A stretch of DNA of 41,538 bases from contig CANCXX010000040.1 of the NCBI GenBank assembly GCA_947381965.1, forward strand, positions 1-41,538. Reading direction: 5' to 3'. The position numbers and the translations under genes are program-made. The DNA comes from an uncultured bacterium (GTDB lineage Bacteria > Bacillota > Clostridia > Lachnospirales > Lachnospiraceae). The first letter of the stretch is position 1; each line of letters opens with the position of its first letter. Positions 15,306 to 28,463 of this stretch are shown piece by piece. A model generated the notes under the pieces. It was not told the DNA's origin, searched no databases, and saw only the letters and a list, made by a program, of their open reading frames with translations.

Positions 15306-16214
15306 CTAATTATCGTCCAGCTTCGACTTGGGTTCTTCCTTTTCCAGCTTTTCCAGCTCCTTCAGTTCCTCATCCTGCACATCAATTTTATTATGTCTGT
15401 GCTTGCGTTTAAATCGCAGACGTTCTACCCTGTGCTCCTGTATCTCTTTTTCGTCGTTCACTTCCACAATCACTTTCACCAGTTGCCTGAGCACATTCAC
15501 ACTATGCACTTCCCCTTTAAGCCCATCCTCTGTAGTTACGTGGTCCCCTACATTGGGAAGCCTCCGGTTTAATTCTTCATAGGTATCCTCTTCATGTTTT
15601 AAGCAACACATCAGTCTGCCGCATACACCGGAAATTTTAGTTGGATTTAAGGATAAATTTTGTTCCTTTGCCATCTTTATGGAAACAGGTACAAATTCGG
15701 ACAAATGCCTGTGACAGCACAGCTCTCTTCCGCAAATGCCAATTCCGCCTAATATTTTCGTTTCATCCCGCACACCTATCTGCCGAAGCTCTATCCTGGT
15801 TTTAAACACAGCCGCTAAGTCCTTCACAAGCTCCCTGAAATCAATCCGTCCGTCCGCCGTAAAGTAAAACAATACCTTGTTATTGTCAAAAGTATACTCT
15901 GCATCTATCAGCTTCATTTCAAGTCCGTGCTTGTGTATCTTTTCAAGGCAAATTTTAAAGGCCTCTTTTTCCTTTACTTTATTGCCTGCTTCCTGTTCAT
16001 CATCTCTTGGGGTAGCAATCCGAAGCACAGGCTTTAAAGGCTGTATCACCTTATCGTCTTCAACCTCTCTTGGGTCGCCAACCACAGTGCCATATTCAAT
16101 TCCTCTTGCCGTCTCAACAATTACATGATCCCCCCGTTTAACATCCATTTTTCCCGGATCAAAGAAATATATTTTTCCGGCTGTACGAAAACGCACTCCT
16201 ATAACCTTTGTCAT
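15306..16214 (-). CDS. ricT: PSP1-domain protein RicT/YaaT
   Basis: A 302-aa PSP1-superfamily protein. In Bacillus YaaT (RicT) joins YlbF and YmcA in the iron-sulfur Ric complex that aids RNase Y processing and sporulation. Cysteine pairs expected for cluster binding are present in GGIGICGRELCCHRHL and SGVCGRLMCCLKHE (about 155-215). The C-terminus is a highly charged tail rich in Lys and Glu. I take the ATG at 16214; the preceding TTG is in frame but offers no better ribosome site. It lies 17 nt from holB. Confidence 0.9.
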   Translation of the reverse strand: MTKVIGVRFRTAGKIYFFDPGKMDVKRGDHVIVETARGIEYGTVVGDPREVEDDKVIQPLKPVLRIATPRDDEQEAGNKVKEKEAFKICLEKIHKHGLEMKLIDAEYTFDNNKVLFYFTADGRIDFRELVKDLAAVFKTRIELRQIGVRDETKILGGIGICGRELCCHRHLSEFVPVSIKMAKEQNLSLNPTKISGVCGRLMCCLKHEEDTYEELNRRLPNVGDHVTTEDGLKGEVHSVNVLRQLVKVIVEVNDEKEIQEHRVERLRFKRKHRHNKIDVQDEELKELEKLEKEEPKSKLDDN

Positions 16215-16231
16215 CAATCTATAAACCTCAC

Positions 16232-17224
16232 TTAATTTTCTTTAATAGTCATCAGCAAAAGCTCCATTGTCAAATCAAAATTCACATTGGCATTTAATCT
16301 TTGCTTTGATTTTTCCAGAGAATCTATTATCTTCTCAATACCCTCATAGGTACTTCTGTCTGCCACTTTCCTGATATGGGGCAGCTCCTCTCTGAATATC
16401 AGATGATTTGCATCATGTGTGGCCTTAAACAATAATACATCCCGATACCAGATAGAAAGTATATCCATATAGTCGTTCACATCAAATTTATATTCATTAA
16501 TTTTCTTAATAGCCGTAACGATTTCATTTAGCTCCATCTCATTGATATACTTTAACAGGGTAACTGCTTCCTCTTTCACCTTGTCAAATTCTTCACTTTT
16601 AGCCAAAAGCCGTGCCTTACCCACATTTCCCCTTGCAAAAGCTACACAAATATCTGCCTTATAATCAGGAATTTCCATGTGTTCCATCAGATATTTTTTA
16701 ATCTGAGCATCCTTTACCGGCTTCATATTTAAAACCACGCACCTGCTTAAGATAGTAGGAAGCAGAGAGTTTACATTGGTAGTAAGAATCAATATCACTG
16801 CATATTCCGGAGGCTCCTCCAGCGTCTTAAGCAAAGCGTTCTGGGCCTGGACAGTCATCTTTTCCCCTTCTCCCATAATGTATATTTTCTTTGGTCCCTT
16901 ATAAGGCTTAATCGCCACATCCCCGTTTATCTGCCTGCGAATGTCATCCACACCAACCGTTCCTGGTTTCTCATGAGTGATAAAAATAATATCAGGATGG
17001 TTTTTGCCTGCTGCCTGCTTGCAGGAAGCACATTCCCCACATGGCTCCGTTTCCTGCCTGTCCTCACATTGCAGTGCCATGGCAAACGTCTTTGCGATAA
17101 ATTCCTTTCCGGAATTTCTCTCTCCATTGATAATATAGGCATGAGAAACCTTATTCATTCTGACAGCATTTTCCAAATGCTCTCTTAACTGCTCCTGTCC
17201 CACAATATCACAAAAACCGCTCAT
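16232..17224 (-). CDS. holB: DNA polymerase III delta' subunit
   Basis: A 330-aa AAA+ clamp-loader subunit. It starts with IVGQEQLREHLENAV, has the degenerate P-loop GERNSGKEFIAKTFA (about 34-48), the zinc-module cysteines CGECASCKQAAGK, IMGEGEKMTVQAQNALLKTLEEPP and the SRC arginine-finger motif in TILSRCVVLN. The C-terminal third is the helical collar domain. It acts in the cytoplasm loading the sliding clamp at the replication fork. Flanked by yaaR and ricT, as in Bacillus. Confidence 0.92.
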   Translation of the reverse strand: MSGFCDIVGQEQLREHLENAVRMNKVSHAYIINGERNSGKEFIAKTFAMALQCEDRQETEPCGECASCKQAAGKNHPDIIFITHEKPGTVGVDDIRRQINGDVAIKPYKGPKKIYIMGEGEKMTVQAQNALLKTLEEPPEYAVILILTTNVNSLLPTILSRCVVLNMKPVKDAQIKKYLMEHMEIPDYKADICVAFARGNVGKARLLAKSEEFDKVKEEAVTLLKYINEMELNEIVTAIKKINEYKFDVNDYMDILSIWYRDVLLFKATHDANHLIFREELPHIRKVADRSTYEGIEKIIDSLEKSKQRLNANVNFDLTMELLLMTIKEN

Positions 17225-17288
17225 ATGCCCCTCTCATTCTGCCGCCATGCGGCCGTCTCCCCCACGTAAATTAAGACTTCTTTCCCAT

Positions 17289-17729
17289 TTATGTCAATAT
17301 ATCTAAAAGCAAACCTCTGATTTCCCCAATTTTAGAAAGAATGACAAGATGATCCTGCTCATCTTTCATCAATTCCTTCGCCAGTTCATCTAAATTTTCA
17401 TCCACAAGCCGGATAATTCCATATACCCTGTGCCTGCCCTTTCTGTCTAAAAAATTCTCCCGGCTAAAAGAATGGGAATGGCTGACTATTTCATTCATAA
17501 ATTCCTTAATCAGCCCCCGGTATTTTTTCATGTCTCTGATATCCCGTTTTTTTGAGAGCTTATCCCCCTGCATGGTAATTGCCTCCATCAGGGTATTTAA
17601 TCTCGCCTGCAGTTCCTGCTCTTCCACATGGCTGACCAGCGTAAATTTAAATGTACCGTCAGATTCACGCACCGGCGTTGCCGCTTCCGGCTGTGATACC
17701 GGAGCTGCCTGATTTACTTTTATGTCCAT
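17289..17729 (-). CDS. yaaR: YaaR family protein (DUF327)
   Basis: A 146-aa soluble helical protein of the YaaR/DUF327 family, conserved next to holB in Firmicutes; its function is unknown. After a variable proline/alanine-rich N-terminus the conserved block starts with [21 protein letters not shown], followed by [21 protein letters not shown] and an end with [16 protein letters not shown] start at 17729, where GAGGTGA lies 6 nt upstream. Confidence 0.85.
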   Translation of the reverse strand: MDIKVNQAAPVSQPEAATPVRESDGTFKFTLVSHVEEQELQARLNTLMEAITMQGDKLSKKRDIRDMKKYRGLIKEFMNEIVSHSHSFSRENFLDRKGRHRVYGIIRLVDENLDELAKELMKDEQDHLVILSKIGEIRGLLLDILT

Positions 17730-17782
17730 ACTGATCACCTCTTTCCCAAAGCATTCGCCTGCTTAAAACCATTTACCTTTTT

Positions 17783-18370
17783 TTAAATTCCTTCTTTGAT
17801 ATACTCTTCTATTTCTTTTATACAGTTGTCAAAATTATTATTTTTGAATCTTTTGGAAATTCCCGCCTCTTTAATTTTTTCTTCTGCAAAATCTTCTGCA
17901 TCTGCCAGAAAACGCCTGCACATTTCCATATAGCCCGGAACTTTCTGGAATCTTTCCCTATCCAGCGCTCGCTGCAGCCTTTCCCCGTCATCTACCTCCA
18001 AAAGTACCGGCAAAACCTTTTCTTTTCCAAAATATGCTGCCGTTTTCAAGTAAGACTCCAGTGTCCCAATGGTCAAATAATTATTAAAGTTTAAGTCTAT
18101 GCTGTCATCATCAACCGTAAAATAATACCATGGACCGTAGTATGTATTGTAGATACGGTATTCAATCACCTTTCCTTCTGCCTGTATTTTTTCAAAACCG
18201 GCATCATCCGTAAAATGATACTCCTCCCCCTCCACTTCCCCGGCACGTATAGGCCGGGTTGTGTAAGGCACTACCTTTTTTAAATCAAAGGACCTGTTTT
18301 CCAAAAGATACTTGAAAACCGTATCCTTTCCAGAGGAACTCTTTCCCATTAAGTATATCATTTTTCCCAT
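17783..18370 (-). CDS. Guanylate-kinase-like P-loop protein
   Basis: A 195-aa protein of guanylate kinase fold. It has a P-loop GKSSSGKDT (9-17), in which Asp replaces the usual Ser/Thr after Lys. It also has the GMP-site pattern VVPYTTRPIRAGEVEGEEYHF (about 34-54) with the conserved Arg/Tyr, and a C-terminal lid and helix region that is more divergent than in housekeeping Gmk. In Bacillus the tmk gene occupies this place beside yaaR. It probably phosphorylates a nucleotide, but a second, canonical gmk elsewhere is likely, so I give no symbol. It follows pyk by 5 nt and is translated from the same message. Confidence 0.7.
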   Translation of the reverse strand: MGKMIYLMGKSSSGKDTVFKYLLENRSFDLKKVVPYTTRPIRAGEVEGEEYHFTDDAGFEKIQAEGKVIEYRIYNTYYGPWYYFTVDDDSIDLNFNNYLTIGTLESYLKTAAYFGKEKVLPVLLEVDDGERLQRALDRERFQKVPGYMEMCRRFLADAEDFAEEKIKEAGISKRFKNNNFDNCIKEIEEYIKEGI

Positions 18371-18375
18371 GCAAA

Positions 18376-19788
18376 TTAAACCTCTACAACACGAATCATG
18401 TTGGTTTTTCCTGATACACCAAGGGGCACGCCTGCTGTAAGGACTACCGTATCTCCTTTTTTAATATATCCTGCCTTTTCTGCTGCCCGCACAGCTACAT
18501 CAAACAAATCATCTGCCGAACTTTCCCTTGCAATCCAGATAGGCGTTACCCCCCAGGCAAGGCCAAGCTGTCTGCAAACTTTGGGGCTTACACTACATGC
18601 AATAATAGGACACTTAGGTTTAAACCGGGTAATCATGCCCGCCGTAAAACCGGAAATTGTTACCGTGATAATCGCAGATGCCTGCAAATCCATGGCTGTC
18701 GTACAAGTGGCATGGGAAATCGCTGTAGTCACGTCTGCATCCTGCGTATGCGCCCTGTTTTTCATTCTGCCATTATAATCAATATCCTGCTCTGTTCTCT
18801 CTGCAATCTTCGCCATCGTTTTAACTGCCTCTACCGGGTATAAACCTGCGGCGCTTTCCCCTGAAAGCATAATAGCGGTGGTTCCATCATAAATGGCATT
18901 GGCAATATCTGTTGTCTCTGCCCTTGTGGGCCTTGGATTTTTAATCATAGACTCCAGCATTTGGGTCGCTGTAATTACATGTTTGCCCTGTGCTTCCGCC
19001 ATTTTTATCATCTTTTTCTGCATAACAGGCACTTCTTCCATGGGGATTTCCACACCCATATCCCCTCTTGCCACCATTATGCCGTCTGAAGCATCTAGAA
19101 TTTCCTCCAGATTATGAATTCCCTGCATATTTTCAATTTTTGCAATGATTTTCATGTGACTGTTATGATCGTCCAGAATCTTTCTTACCTCAAGAATATC
19201 CTCCTTACATCTGACAAAGGAAGCTGCTAAAAAGTCAAATCCCATGTCGCAGCCAAACATAATATCGCTTCTGTCCACATCACTGATATATGGCATAGAC
19301 AATACCGCTCCCGGCACATTTACCCCTTTGTGGTTGGAAACCGGACCGCCATTTATTACTGTACATATAATATCGGTTTCTTCAATGGCATCCACCACCA
19401 TTTCTATTAAACCATCATCAATTAAAATTGTAGTTCCTTCAGAAATATCATCTTTTAAATTTTTATAGGTAATCGTAACTTTTTCATTATTTCCAACAAC
19501 TTCCTCTGTAGTCAGGATAAACTTCTGTCCCGCCACAATTTCTGCACGTCCTCCTTCAAAATCTTTCAGACGGATTTCAGGCCCCTTAGTATCCAGCATC
19601 GTGGCCACCGGTACTCCCAAATCATTGCTCACCTTAATCACCCTGTCAAACTTTTTCTTATGCTCCTCATGGGTGCCATGGGAAAAGTTAAATCGGGCAA
19701 CATTCATACCGGCAAGCATTAATTCTTTTAACTTTTCTTCGCTCTCGCTCGCTGGTCCAATCGTACAAATAATTTTTGTTTTTCTCAT
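18376..19788 (-). CDS. pyk: Pyruvate kinase
   Basis: A 470-aa glycolytic enzyme converting PEP and ADP to pyruvate and ATP. Visible marks are KIICTIGPASES, the substrate residues in ARFNFSHG (31-38), TMLDTKGPEIR, the catalytic lysine K217 in IIAKIEN, the effector/ATP region VARGDMGVEIP, and ITATQMLESM. The protein ends after the C domain (GVSGKTNMIRVVEV), without the extra PEP-utiliser-like domain of many Bacillus enzymes. I start at 19788 because TTGGAGG lies 7 nt upstream. Its place inside this replication/translation gene run is unlike Bacillus but is common enough in Clostridia. Confidence 0.95.
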   Translation of the reverse strand: MRKTKIICTIGPASESEEKLKELMLAGMNVARFNFSHGTHEEHKKKFDRVIKVSNDLGVPVATMLDTKGPEIRLKDFEGGRAEIVAGQKFILTTEEVVGNNEKVTITYKNLKDDISEGTTILIDDGLIEMVVDAIEETDIICTVINGGPVSNHKGVNVPGAVLSMPYISDVDRSDIMFGCDMGFDFLAASFVRCKEDILEVRKILDDHNSHMKIIAKIENMQGIHNLEEILDASDGIMVARGDMGVEIPMEEVPVMQKKMIKMAEAQGKHVITATQMLESMIKNPRPTRAETTDIANAIYDGTTAIMLSGESAAGLYPVEAVKTMAKIAERTEQDIDYNGRMKNRAHTQDADVTTAISHATCTTAMDLQASAIITVTISGFTAGMITRFKPKCPIIACSVSPKVCRQLGLAWGVTPIWIARESSADDLFDVAVRAAEKAGYIKKGDTVVLTAGVPLGVSGKTNMIRVVEV

Positions 19789-19823
19789 ATCAATCCTCCA
19801 AACCACTGTTTCTTTTCACCCTG

Positions 19824-21260
19824 CTATTGCTCATTTTGCAGTTTGATAACTTTTATTTTATTCTTACATATTCCCTGTAAGGTATATCCATTTTCCAAAT
19901 ATGTCAAAATAACCGCAGCCATCTGTCCATCCAACGTCTCCCCTGGTACCAGCAGAGGAATTCCCGGAGGATAAAGGTTGACAAACTCAGCTGATGTTTT
20001 TCCGACAGCCCCTTTCAAAGAAGTTTCAAAATAAGGAGCTCTATACGCATCCCAGATGTCCATAACCGCCTTTGGCCGGAGAGAAACGGCACTGGGCACA
20101 TGCCCCTTTACAACAGAAATACCTTCTGTCGAAAGTTTTCTGTCAATTTCCAAAAGCGCATGAGAAAGCCTTTCAATTCCTCTCTTCTCATCCATCATGG
20201 TCAAAATAGCTGTCACATAACTTCCTGCCGCCATTTCCATTTGCAAATGATATTCTTCACGCAGCACATCATAAAGTCTTTGTCCCGTCATAGAAGAACC
20301 AGCTGCGGATATTATCAGTTTTCCCGGTTCTGTCATTTGACATACCCGGATATACATACAGTTTTTTATCTTTTCTAAAAAATCACGTCTCCACAAAAAA
20401 ATATTGTCCAGCCTCTCATATCCTTCCCTTTCTGCCCGAAAAACCGCATCGTCAATTCCCGCCATCAAGAGATAAGAAGGACTGCTGGTCTGAAAAATCT
20501 GAAGATACTTTCTTAATACCTTTCCCCCTATCCGTTCACTGTTTCTGTGTAGCAGCGCCGTCTGGGTTGGTGCGGACAGCGTTTTGTGAACACTGTGTAT
20601 GACAATATCCGCCCCTTCCTTTACCGCACTTTCAGGATAAGCAGGATGCAGACCGAAATGGGCGCCATGCGCCTGATCCACAATAAGGGGAATTCCATAC
20701 TTATGGGCAGTCTCTGACAATTTTAATACATCAGAAGCTATCCCGTCATAAGTTGGCGAAGTAATTACAATACCGGCGATTCCACCCTTTTCTGTCTCTG
20801 GTTCCTCTTTTAAAATCTTTCCGATAACTTCCTCCAGATCATCTGCCGTAACCGCCCCTGCCATACCATATTCTTCTATTATCTTTGGATACACATAATA
20901 CAATTGCATCCGATTTAAAAAAGCCGCATTATATACGGCTTTATGGCAGTTTCTGGCAATTATCAGCTTTTTCCCATACTCTGCTGCTGCTGAAACAGCG
21001 CTTAAAATTCCTGCTGTGCTGCCATTAACAAGAAAATAAGCTTCTTTTGAATGATACAGTTTTGCGGCACGCTCCTGGGCGTCTTTTATCAGGGATTCCG
21101 GCTGATGGAGATTATCAAATCCATCTATTTCTGTAATGTCATAGCGGAAAACTTCCTGGAAAATCCCATCCGTTAAATTCCTTTTATGCCCTGGCATATG
21201 AAATGGATAAAAATCACTGGAACCATATAATTCCAGTGCATCAGACAAGCCTTTACTCAT
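19824..21260 (-). CDS. PLP-dependent Orn/Lys/Arg decarboxylase family protein
   Basis: A 478-aa fold-type I enzyme related to Bacillus SpeA and YaaO. Markers are FHMPGHKRN (20-28), the FLVNGSTAGILSAV block (77-89), VDQAHGAHFG with D195, and the PLP lysine K226 in SVHKTLSAPTQT. The C-terminal domain has VLLVPGE-type sequence (GIPLLVPGETLDGQ). It lacks the N-terminal wing domain of the large enterobacterial decarboxylases. Lysine, arginine or ornithine could be the substrate, feeding polyamine synthesis. The start codon overlaps the HD gene stop as ATGA, so they are coupled. Confidence 0.85.
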   Translation of the reverse strand: MSKGLSDALELYGSSDFYPFHMPGHKRNLTDGIFQEVFRYDITEIDGFDNLHQPESLIKDAQERAAKLYHSKEAYFLVNGSTAGILSAVSAAAEYGKKLIIARNCHKAVYNAAFLNRMQLYYVYPKIIEEYGMAGAVTADDLEEVIGKILKEEPETEKGGIAGIVITSPTYDGIASDVLKLSETAHKYGIPLIVDQAHGAHFGLHPAYPESAVKEGADIVIHSVHKTLSAPTQTALLHRNSERIGGKVLRKYLQIFQTSSPSYLLMAGIDDAVFRAEREGYERLDNIFLWRRDFLEKIKNCMYIRVCQMTEPGKLIISAAGSSMTGQRLYDVLREEYHLQMEMAAGSYVTAILTMMDEKRGIERLSHALLEIDRKLSTEGISVVKGHVPSAVSLRPKAVMDIWDAYRAPYFETSLKGAVGKTSAEFVNLYPPGIPLLVPGETLDGQMAAVILTYLENGYTLQGICKNKIKVIKLQNEQ

Positions 21261-21820
21261 CCTGATACCCTGATTCTCTCTCTTGTCCTCCCGGCTCCCT
21301 TACGAAGCTTCAATGTTTCCAGGATAGAGCAGTATTTATCAGCGGTGGTCACCAGCCATGCCTCCCTGCAAAGAGGCGGAACCACCGTAAGAGGCCACAT
21401 ATGCTTCTTGATAATATCCTTCTCCCTTGGCGTTAAATTATATTCCCTGCTGGCATTTTTAAGCGCAATTCCCGGATGATAAAATCCATGCAGCTTTTGA
21501 TAATTTTCCCTCGTCTTATCATGCCAGTCATAAAGAAAATAATCATGAAGCAAAGCGCCTCTGACCAGCTCTCTTTCATTACAGGTAATGCCCAATAATT
21601 TACTTATAGCAATACTCTGTCTCGCCACATCAATACAATGTCTCCTTACCGGCATAGTGCCATGCTGGATATAATTTCTGGTACTTCGGAAATTCTCCGA
21701 CTCCATAATATCAGAAGCATATTCCTTAAGCAGTCTGTACAGTTCTCTCTTCTGCTCATACCGTTTTCTTAACTTCTCCACCTGTTTATTGTGCTTCCCG
21801 TTTTCAGTTTCTCCCTTCAT
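21257..21820 (-). CDS. HD-domain phosphohydrolase
   Basis: A 187-aa soluble HD protein. The metal-site pattern is present: H61 in RRHCIDVARQS, the pair H92-D93 in GALLHDYFLYDWHD, and a later HPGIALKNA and KKHMWPLTVVPP block that completes the set. Such small HD proteins hydrolyse phosphate bonds in nucleotides or signalling molecules; the substrate is not known. It is the first gene of the unit leading into the decarboxylase and pyk. Confidence 0.75.
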   Translation of the reverse strand: MKGETENGKHNKQVEKLRKRYEQKRELYRLLKEYASDIMESENFRSTRNYIQHGTMPVRRHCIDVARQSIAISKLLGITCNERELVRGALLHDYFLYDWHDKTRENYQKLHGFYHPGIALKNASREYNLTPREKDIIKKHMWPLTVVPPLCREAWLVTTADKYCSILETLKLRKGAGRTRERIRVSG

Positions 21821-21925
21821 AACTTCTCCCTTAACTAAAAATATTTCACATTTAATATTGTATCATATTTTCGGCTGATTATGGTACAGTATATGAATAA
21901 AATTTAAATAATCTTAAGATAAATT

Positions 21926-22327
21926 TTAGAAATTTTCCTCCAAAACCGAAACAGCAATTACAGACATATTCTTTACATGTCTTTCTTCCATCCCTGCATC
22001 AAACACAACTCTGACAGCCTGTCCTTCCTTAATTTTCTTTTCCGCTCCGGCATAAACAATCGTTTCAGGAGATAATTTAAAGTAAAGCACCTGTCCCCCT
22101 TCCGCTTCTAACCAAAGCTCATCCTTCCCCATTTCCTTAAGTATTCCCTCGGCCATATAATATCCTTCTTCCAAAGGAGCCGTAACTTCCATCATACAAG
22201 CCACATCATCAGAATTAAAGCTGCCATTTACAAGTTGTCCATCCCTGTATGCCATAACATCAGCGCATCCTGCTGCCAGAATTACATATAAACCGCATGA
22301 AACCAACAACACCATAAACTTTTTCAT
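21926..22327 (-). CDS. Small exported lipoprotein, unknown function
   Basis: A 133-aa protein with a signal peptide (KKFMVLLVSCGLYVIL) and lipobox LAAGC (Cys at residue 21). The mature part is a small beta-rich domain (YYMAEGILKEMGKDELWLEA, VLYFKLSPETIVYAG, VRVVFDAGM), of the OB-fold/DUF3221 type in overall look, though I cannot name the family firmly. I start at 22327 with GGAGG 8 nt upstream; the longer frame to 22399 has no ribosome site. It is separated from its neighbours on both sides. Confidence 0.65.
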   Translation of the reverse strand: MKKFMVLLVSCGLYVILAAGCADVMAYRDGQLVNGSFNSDDVACMMEVTAPLEEGYYMAEGILKEMGKDELWLEAEGGQVLYFKLSPETIVYAGAEKKIKEGQAVRVVFDAGMEERHVKNMSVIAVSVLEENF

Positions 22328-22489
22328 AACCAATACCTCCGCTTTTTGCAGGACTATTAATTTCAATATCAAAATACTATAAAGCAGAAAAAATTGCAAC
22401 AGAAATTACACAAATGCGATTAGTGACTTATAACAGCTTACTTTTTCTCTTTTCTATTTCTCAAATTTGTAAGATAATTATAAAATAAA

Positions 22490-22531
22490 AATAGCCGAAA
22501 ACCATTGATTTTACTATGGTTTCCGGCTATT
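22490..22531 (-). terminator. Terminator of tRNA-Lys
   Basis: A 16-bp stem with one mismatch (AATAGCCGAAAACCAT against ATGGTTTCCGGCTATT) and a 10-nt loop. On the minus strand it is followed by TTTTTATTTT. It begins 9 nt past the tRNA 3' end and is a strong intrinsic terminator for the monocistronic tRNA. Confidence 0.85.
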
Positions 22532-22539
22532 ATACTTAG

Positions 22540-22612
22540 TGAGCCACCCGGGACTCGAACCCGGGACAACTTGATTAAAAGTCAAGTGCTCTACCACCTG
22601 AGCTAGTGGCCC
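22540..22612 (-). tRNA. tRNA-Lys (anticodon UUU)
   Basis: A 73-nt cloverleaf on the minus strand. The acceptor GGGCCAC pairs with GTGGCTC (one G:U), and the discriminator is A. The D-arm is GCTC...GAGC, the anticodon stem CTTGA/TCAAG with loop CTTTTAA gives UUU, and the T-arm CCCGG/CCGGG has TTCGAGT. No CCA is encoded, so it is added after transcription. Confidence 0.95.
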
Positions 22613-22674
22613 ATTTAATATAAGCATACCCAAAATCAGGTACTTTATTACAAAGAATTTCCAGAACAAATGAT

Positions 22675-22703
22675 ATACTACCATATAGATAACCAAAAGT
22701 CAA
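22675..22703 (-). promoter_or_regulatory. Sigma-A promoter of tRNA-Lys
   Basis: On the minus strand TTGACT (22698-22703), a 17-bp spacer and TAGTAT (22675-22680). The predicted start is about 55 nt before the mature tRNA. It lies in the divergent gap shared with dcd. Confidence 0.7.
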
Positions 22704-22740
22704 TTATTATTTCAATTTTTTACAAGAAAGGACTCTTCTT

Positions 22741-26334
<3,594 letters not shown>

Positions 26335-26378
26335 TCATCCCTCCTATTCCAATAACCGGACCCTTGGAAATTCCGCTG

Positions 26379-28463
26379 TCAGCGGTATTCTTCCCATGTT
26401 GTTGCCCCCATGAGAGAACAGATACTCTCTCCATTCATTAAAGGCCATTTTTCTATAAAAATATCGTCTGATTTGTGCAATCTCTGCACAACTATTTTTA
26501 ATTTCTCCGGAAAATTAAAATACCCCAGACTCAGCAGGACCTTTTGCCCTGTATAAAAATAATCATTAATTTTATGTTCCTTCACAAAAACTTCCATACT
26601 TTTCCCTGCAAAAGTCATCTGAAGAATGGTATCCCGTCCCTTTATGCGCCCCATATCCTTCTGCCGGGAAGACTCATTATAAGAAATTACCAATTCATAT
26701 TCTGTTTTCTTTCCATCTTCAAAAATTTTCTGTACTCTCACTTCCGTCTTTTTTTCTTCTATCCTTCTCTCATAAATAAAAAACCTTCCATCCTGTCCGC
26801 ATTCTTTAAATCCTCCAATTCCACTTAACGGCTTTGGAAAACATTTAATTTTTGTATGGCTTCCACCCGTAACACAAATTTCCCCATCTTCCTCCCAGAC
26901 ATAATTATCTGCCAAAACCAAATACTCCTGGTCTGTTTTCACCCGAAATGCCCGAAGCGCATCCTTACGGGAAATATGAAGAATATCCGCCCACTCGTTT
27001 CCTTCCCAGGTAAACAAAGGATCTCTGTCCCCATAAAATACATAAATGTCTCCCTGTCTGGTACAAAGACGGCAAAGAGGCGTCGCCAAAGCTGTCTTTA
27101 AAACCGCTTTTCCCAGCTTCATTCTGTAGGGAAAAAATCCGTACTCCCCATCTTCAATGTCTATAGCCGGAAATGTCACTTTCTTCTGCCCGCAGATGCC
27201 TATAAGTATTATCCCACTGTGAGCGTCCATCTTCCGCCTTCTCTGATAATTATTAAAAAAGACATAGCCATGACTTTCATCATGCCTGCAGGATATCCTT
27301 AAGGTATGTAAATCATCAGGGCGAATACCTTCATTTGGAATTTCTGCTTCCAAAACTGCCATATCATCTCCAAAATCCTGTAAAAAATATGCAAGCAACT
27401 TTATCTCTCTGTAACCATCGGAAATTCCCCCAAATTGTCTGATAGGAGCATTAAAATCATAATTGATTTCCGGCAGATCATTCAAATCTCCCACAAGCTT
27501 ACTTTCCTGCAACGTAGAAAACTTTCCTTCCGGATTGCTGCCGCCATGGTACATATAATAACCAAGCAACGCCACACCACTCCCCAGCTTTGTAAGAGAC
27601 ATCGCGCCGATATCTTTTCCTGTTGCCACCGGCCTTCTGTGAGCAGTTACCTGAATCCCACCTCCTAATTCGGCCGTTAGAAAAGGAAACTTTGACTCAT
27701 CAAAAGTAACCATTTCTTCCATATGATGATCACATGCAATCAACGCATCATTTCTTATATGGCTGAAAACATAATTTGCATTTGCTTCTATCTCTGTTGT
27801 TCTTGGGTCCCATGGTGCCTCACAATAACCTCCCATTACAGGCAGCAAGTCTCCAATACAGGCGCCGCCCCAGCCGGTGGCCGTGTAAATTGGAACCTGA
27901 AAACCAATTTCTTTTGCCAGTGCAGTCAGCGTCCGCATGTGCCCGTCTCCGGCATTTTTTCCATGAAGCCCCCCCACGTGACCGTATTCATTTTCAATCT
28001 GTACCCCTATTACAGGTCCTCCTTCATCATACAAAAAGCCTTTGACCTGTTCAAAAACATTTTCCCAATAACGTTTGACATAACCCAGATAAACCTCATC
28101 ATCACATCTTAAACAGATTCCTTCTTTTTCTTTCAGCCAGTCTGGAAAGCCTCCGTTTCTAATCTCTCCATGGGCCCAGGGACCAAGCCGCAAAAACATG
28201 TATACTCCTGTTTTTTTACAAAGAAACAAAAACTGCCTTAAATCCCTGCATCCTGTAAAGTCAAAAACACCTTCTTCCTCCTCATGATGAATCCAGATAA
28301 TATAGCTGGAAACAATTGTAACACCTCCCGCTTTCATTTTCCGCAGGGACTCTTCCCAAAACATTTCCTTATATCTACTGTAATGAAATTCCCCCATTAC
28401 CGGAAACCAGGGCTTTCCTCCTTTTTCAAGATAATGGCTGTTATAATCAAATGCTTTTTTCAT
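26379..28463 (-). CDS. GH35 beta-galactosidase
   Basis: A 694-aa GH35 enzyme. The TIM barrel occupies about 1-340 with the family opening PWFPVMGEFHYSR, VSSYIIWIHHE, LGPWAHGEIRNGGFPDWL, acid/base E159 in GVQIENEYG, and nucleophile E265 in FLTAELGGG. Beta-sandwich domains follow. No signal peptide is present. GH35 enzymes release terminal galactose from beta-1,3, beta-1,4 or beta-1,6 links. The ATG overlaps the GH53 stop as ATGA, so the endo-acting enzyme and this exo-acting enzyme are translated together. Confidence 0.92.
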   Translation of the reverse strand: MKKAFDYNSHYLEKGGKPWFPVMGEFHYSRYKEMFWEESLRKMKAGGVTIVSSYIIWIHHEEEEGVFDFTGCRDLRQFLFLCKKTGVYMFLRLGPWAHGEIRNGGFPDWLKEKEGICLRCDDEVYLGYVKRYWENVFEQVKGFLYDEGGPVIGVQIENEYGHVGGLHGKNAGDGHMRTLTALAKEIGFQVPIYTATGWGGACIGDLLPVMGGYCEAPWDPRTTEIEANANYVFSHIRNDALIACDHHMEEMVTFDESKFPFLTAELGGGIQVTAHRRPVATGKDIGAMSLTKLGSGVALLGYYMYHGGSNPEGKFSTLQESKLVGDLNDLPEINYDFNAPIRQFGGISDGYREIKLLAYFLQDFGDDMAVLEAEIPNEGIRPDDLHTLRISCRHDESHGYVFFNNYQRRRKMDAHSGIILIGICGQKKVTFPAIDIEDGEYGFFPYRMKLGKAVLKTALATPLCRLCTRQGDIYVFYGDRDPLFTWEGNEWADILHISRKDALRAFRVKTDQEYLVLADNYVWEEDGEICVTGGSHTKIKCFPKPLSGIGGFKECGQDGRFFIYERRIEEKKTEVRVQKIFEDGKKTEYELVISYNESSRQKDMGRIKGRDTILQMTFAGKSMEVFVKEHKINDYFYTGQKVLLSLGYFNFPEKLKIVVQRLHKSDDIFIEKWPLMNGESICSLMGATTWEEYR

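Noticed and set aside
21820-21926. Promoter before the HD gene
   Set aside because: A TACAAT box is present, but no acceptable -35 box lies at the right distance, so I do not list it.
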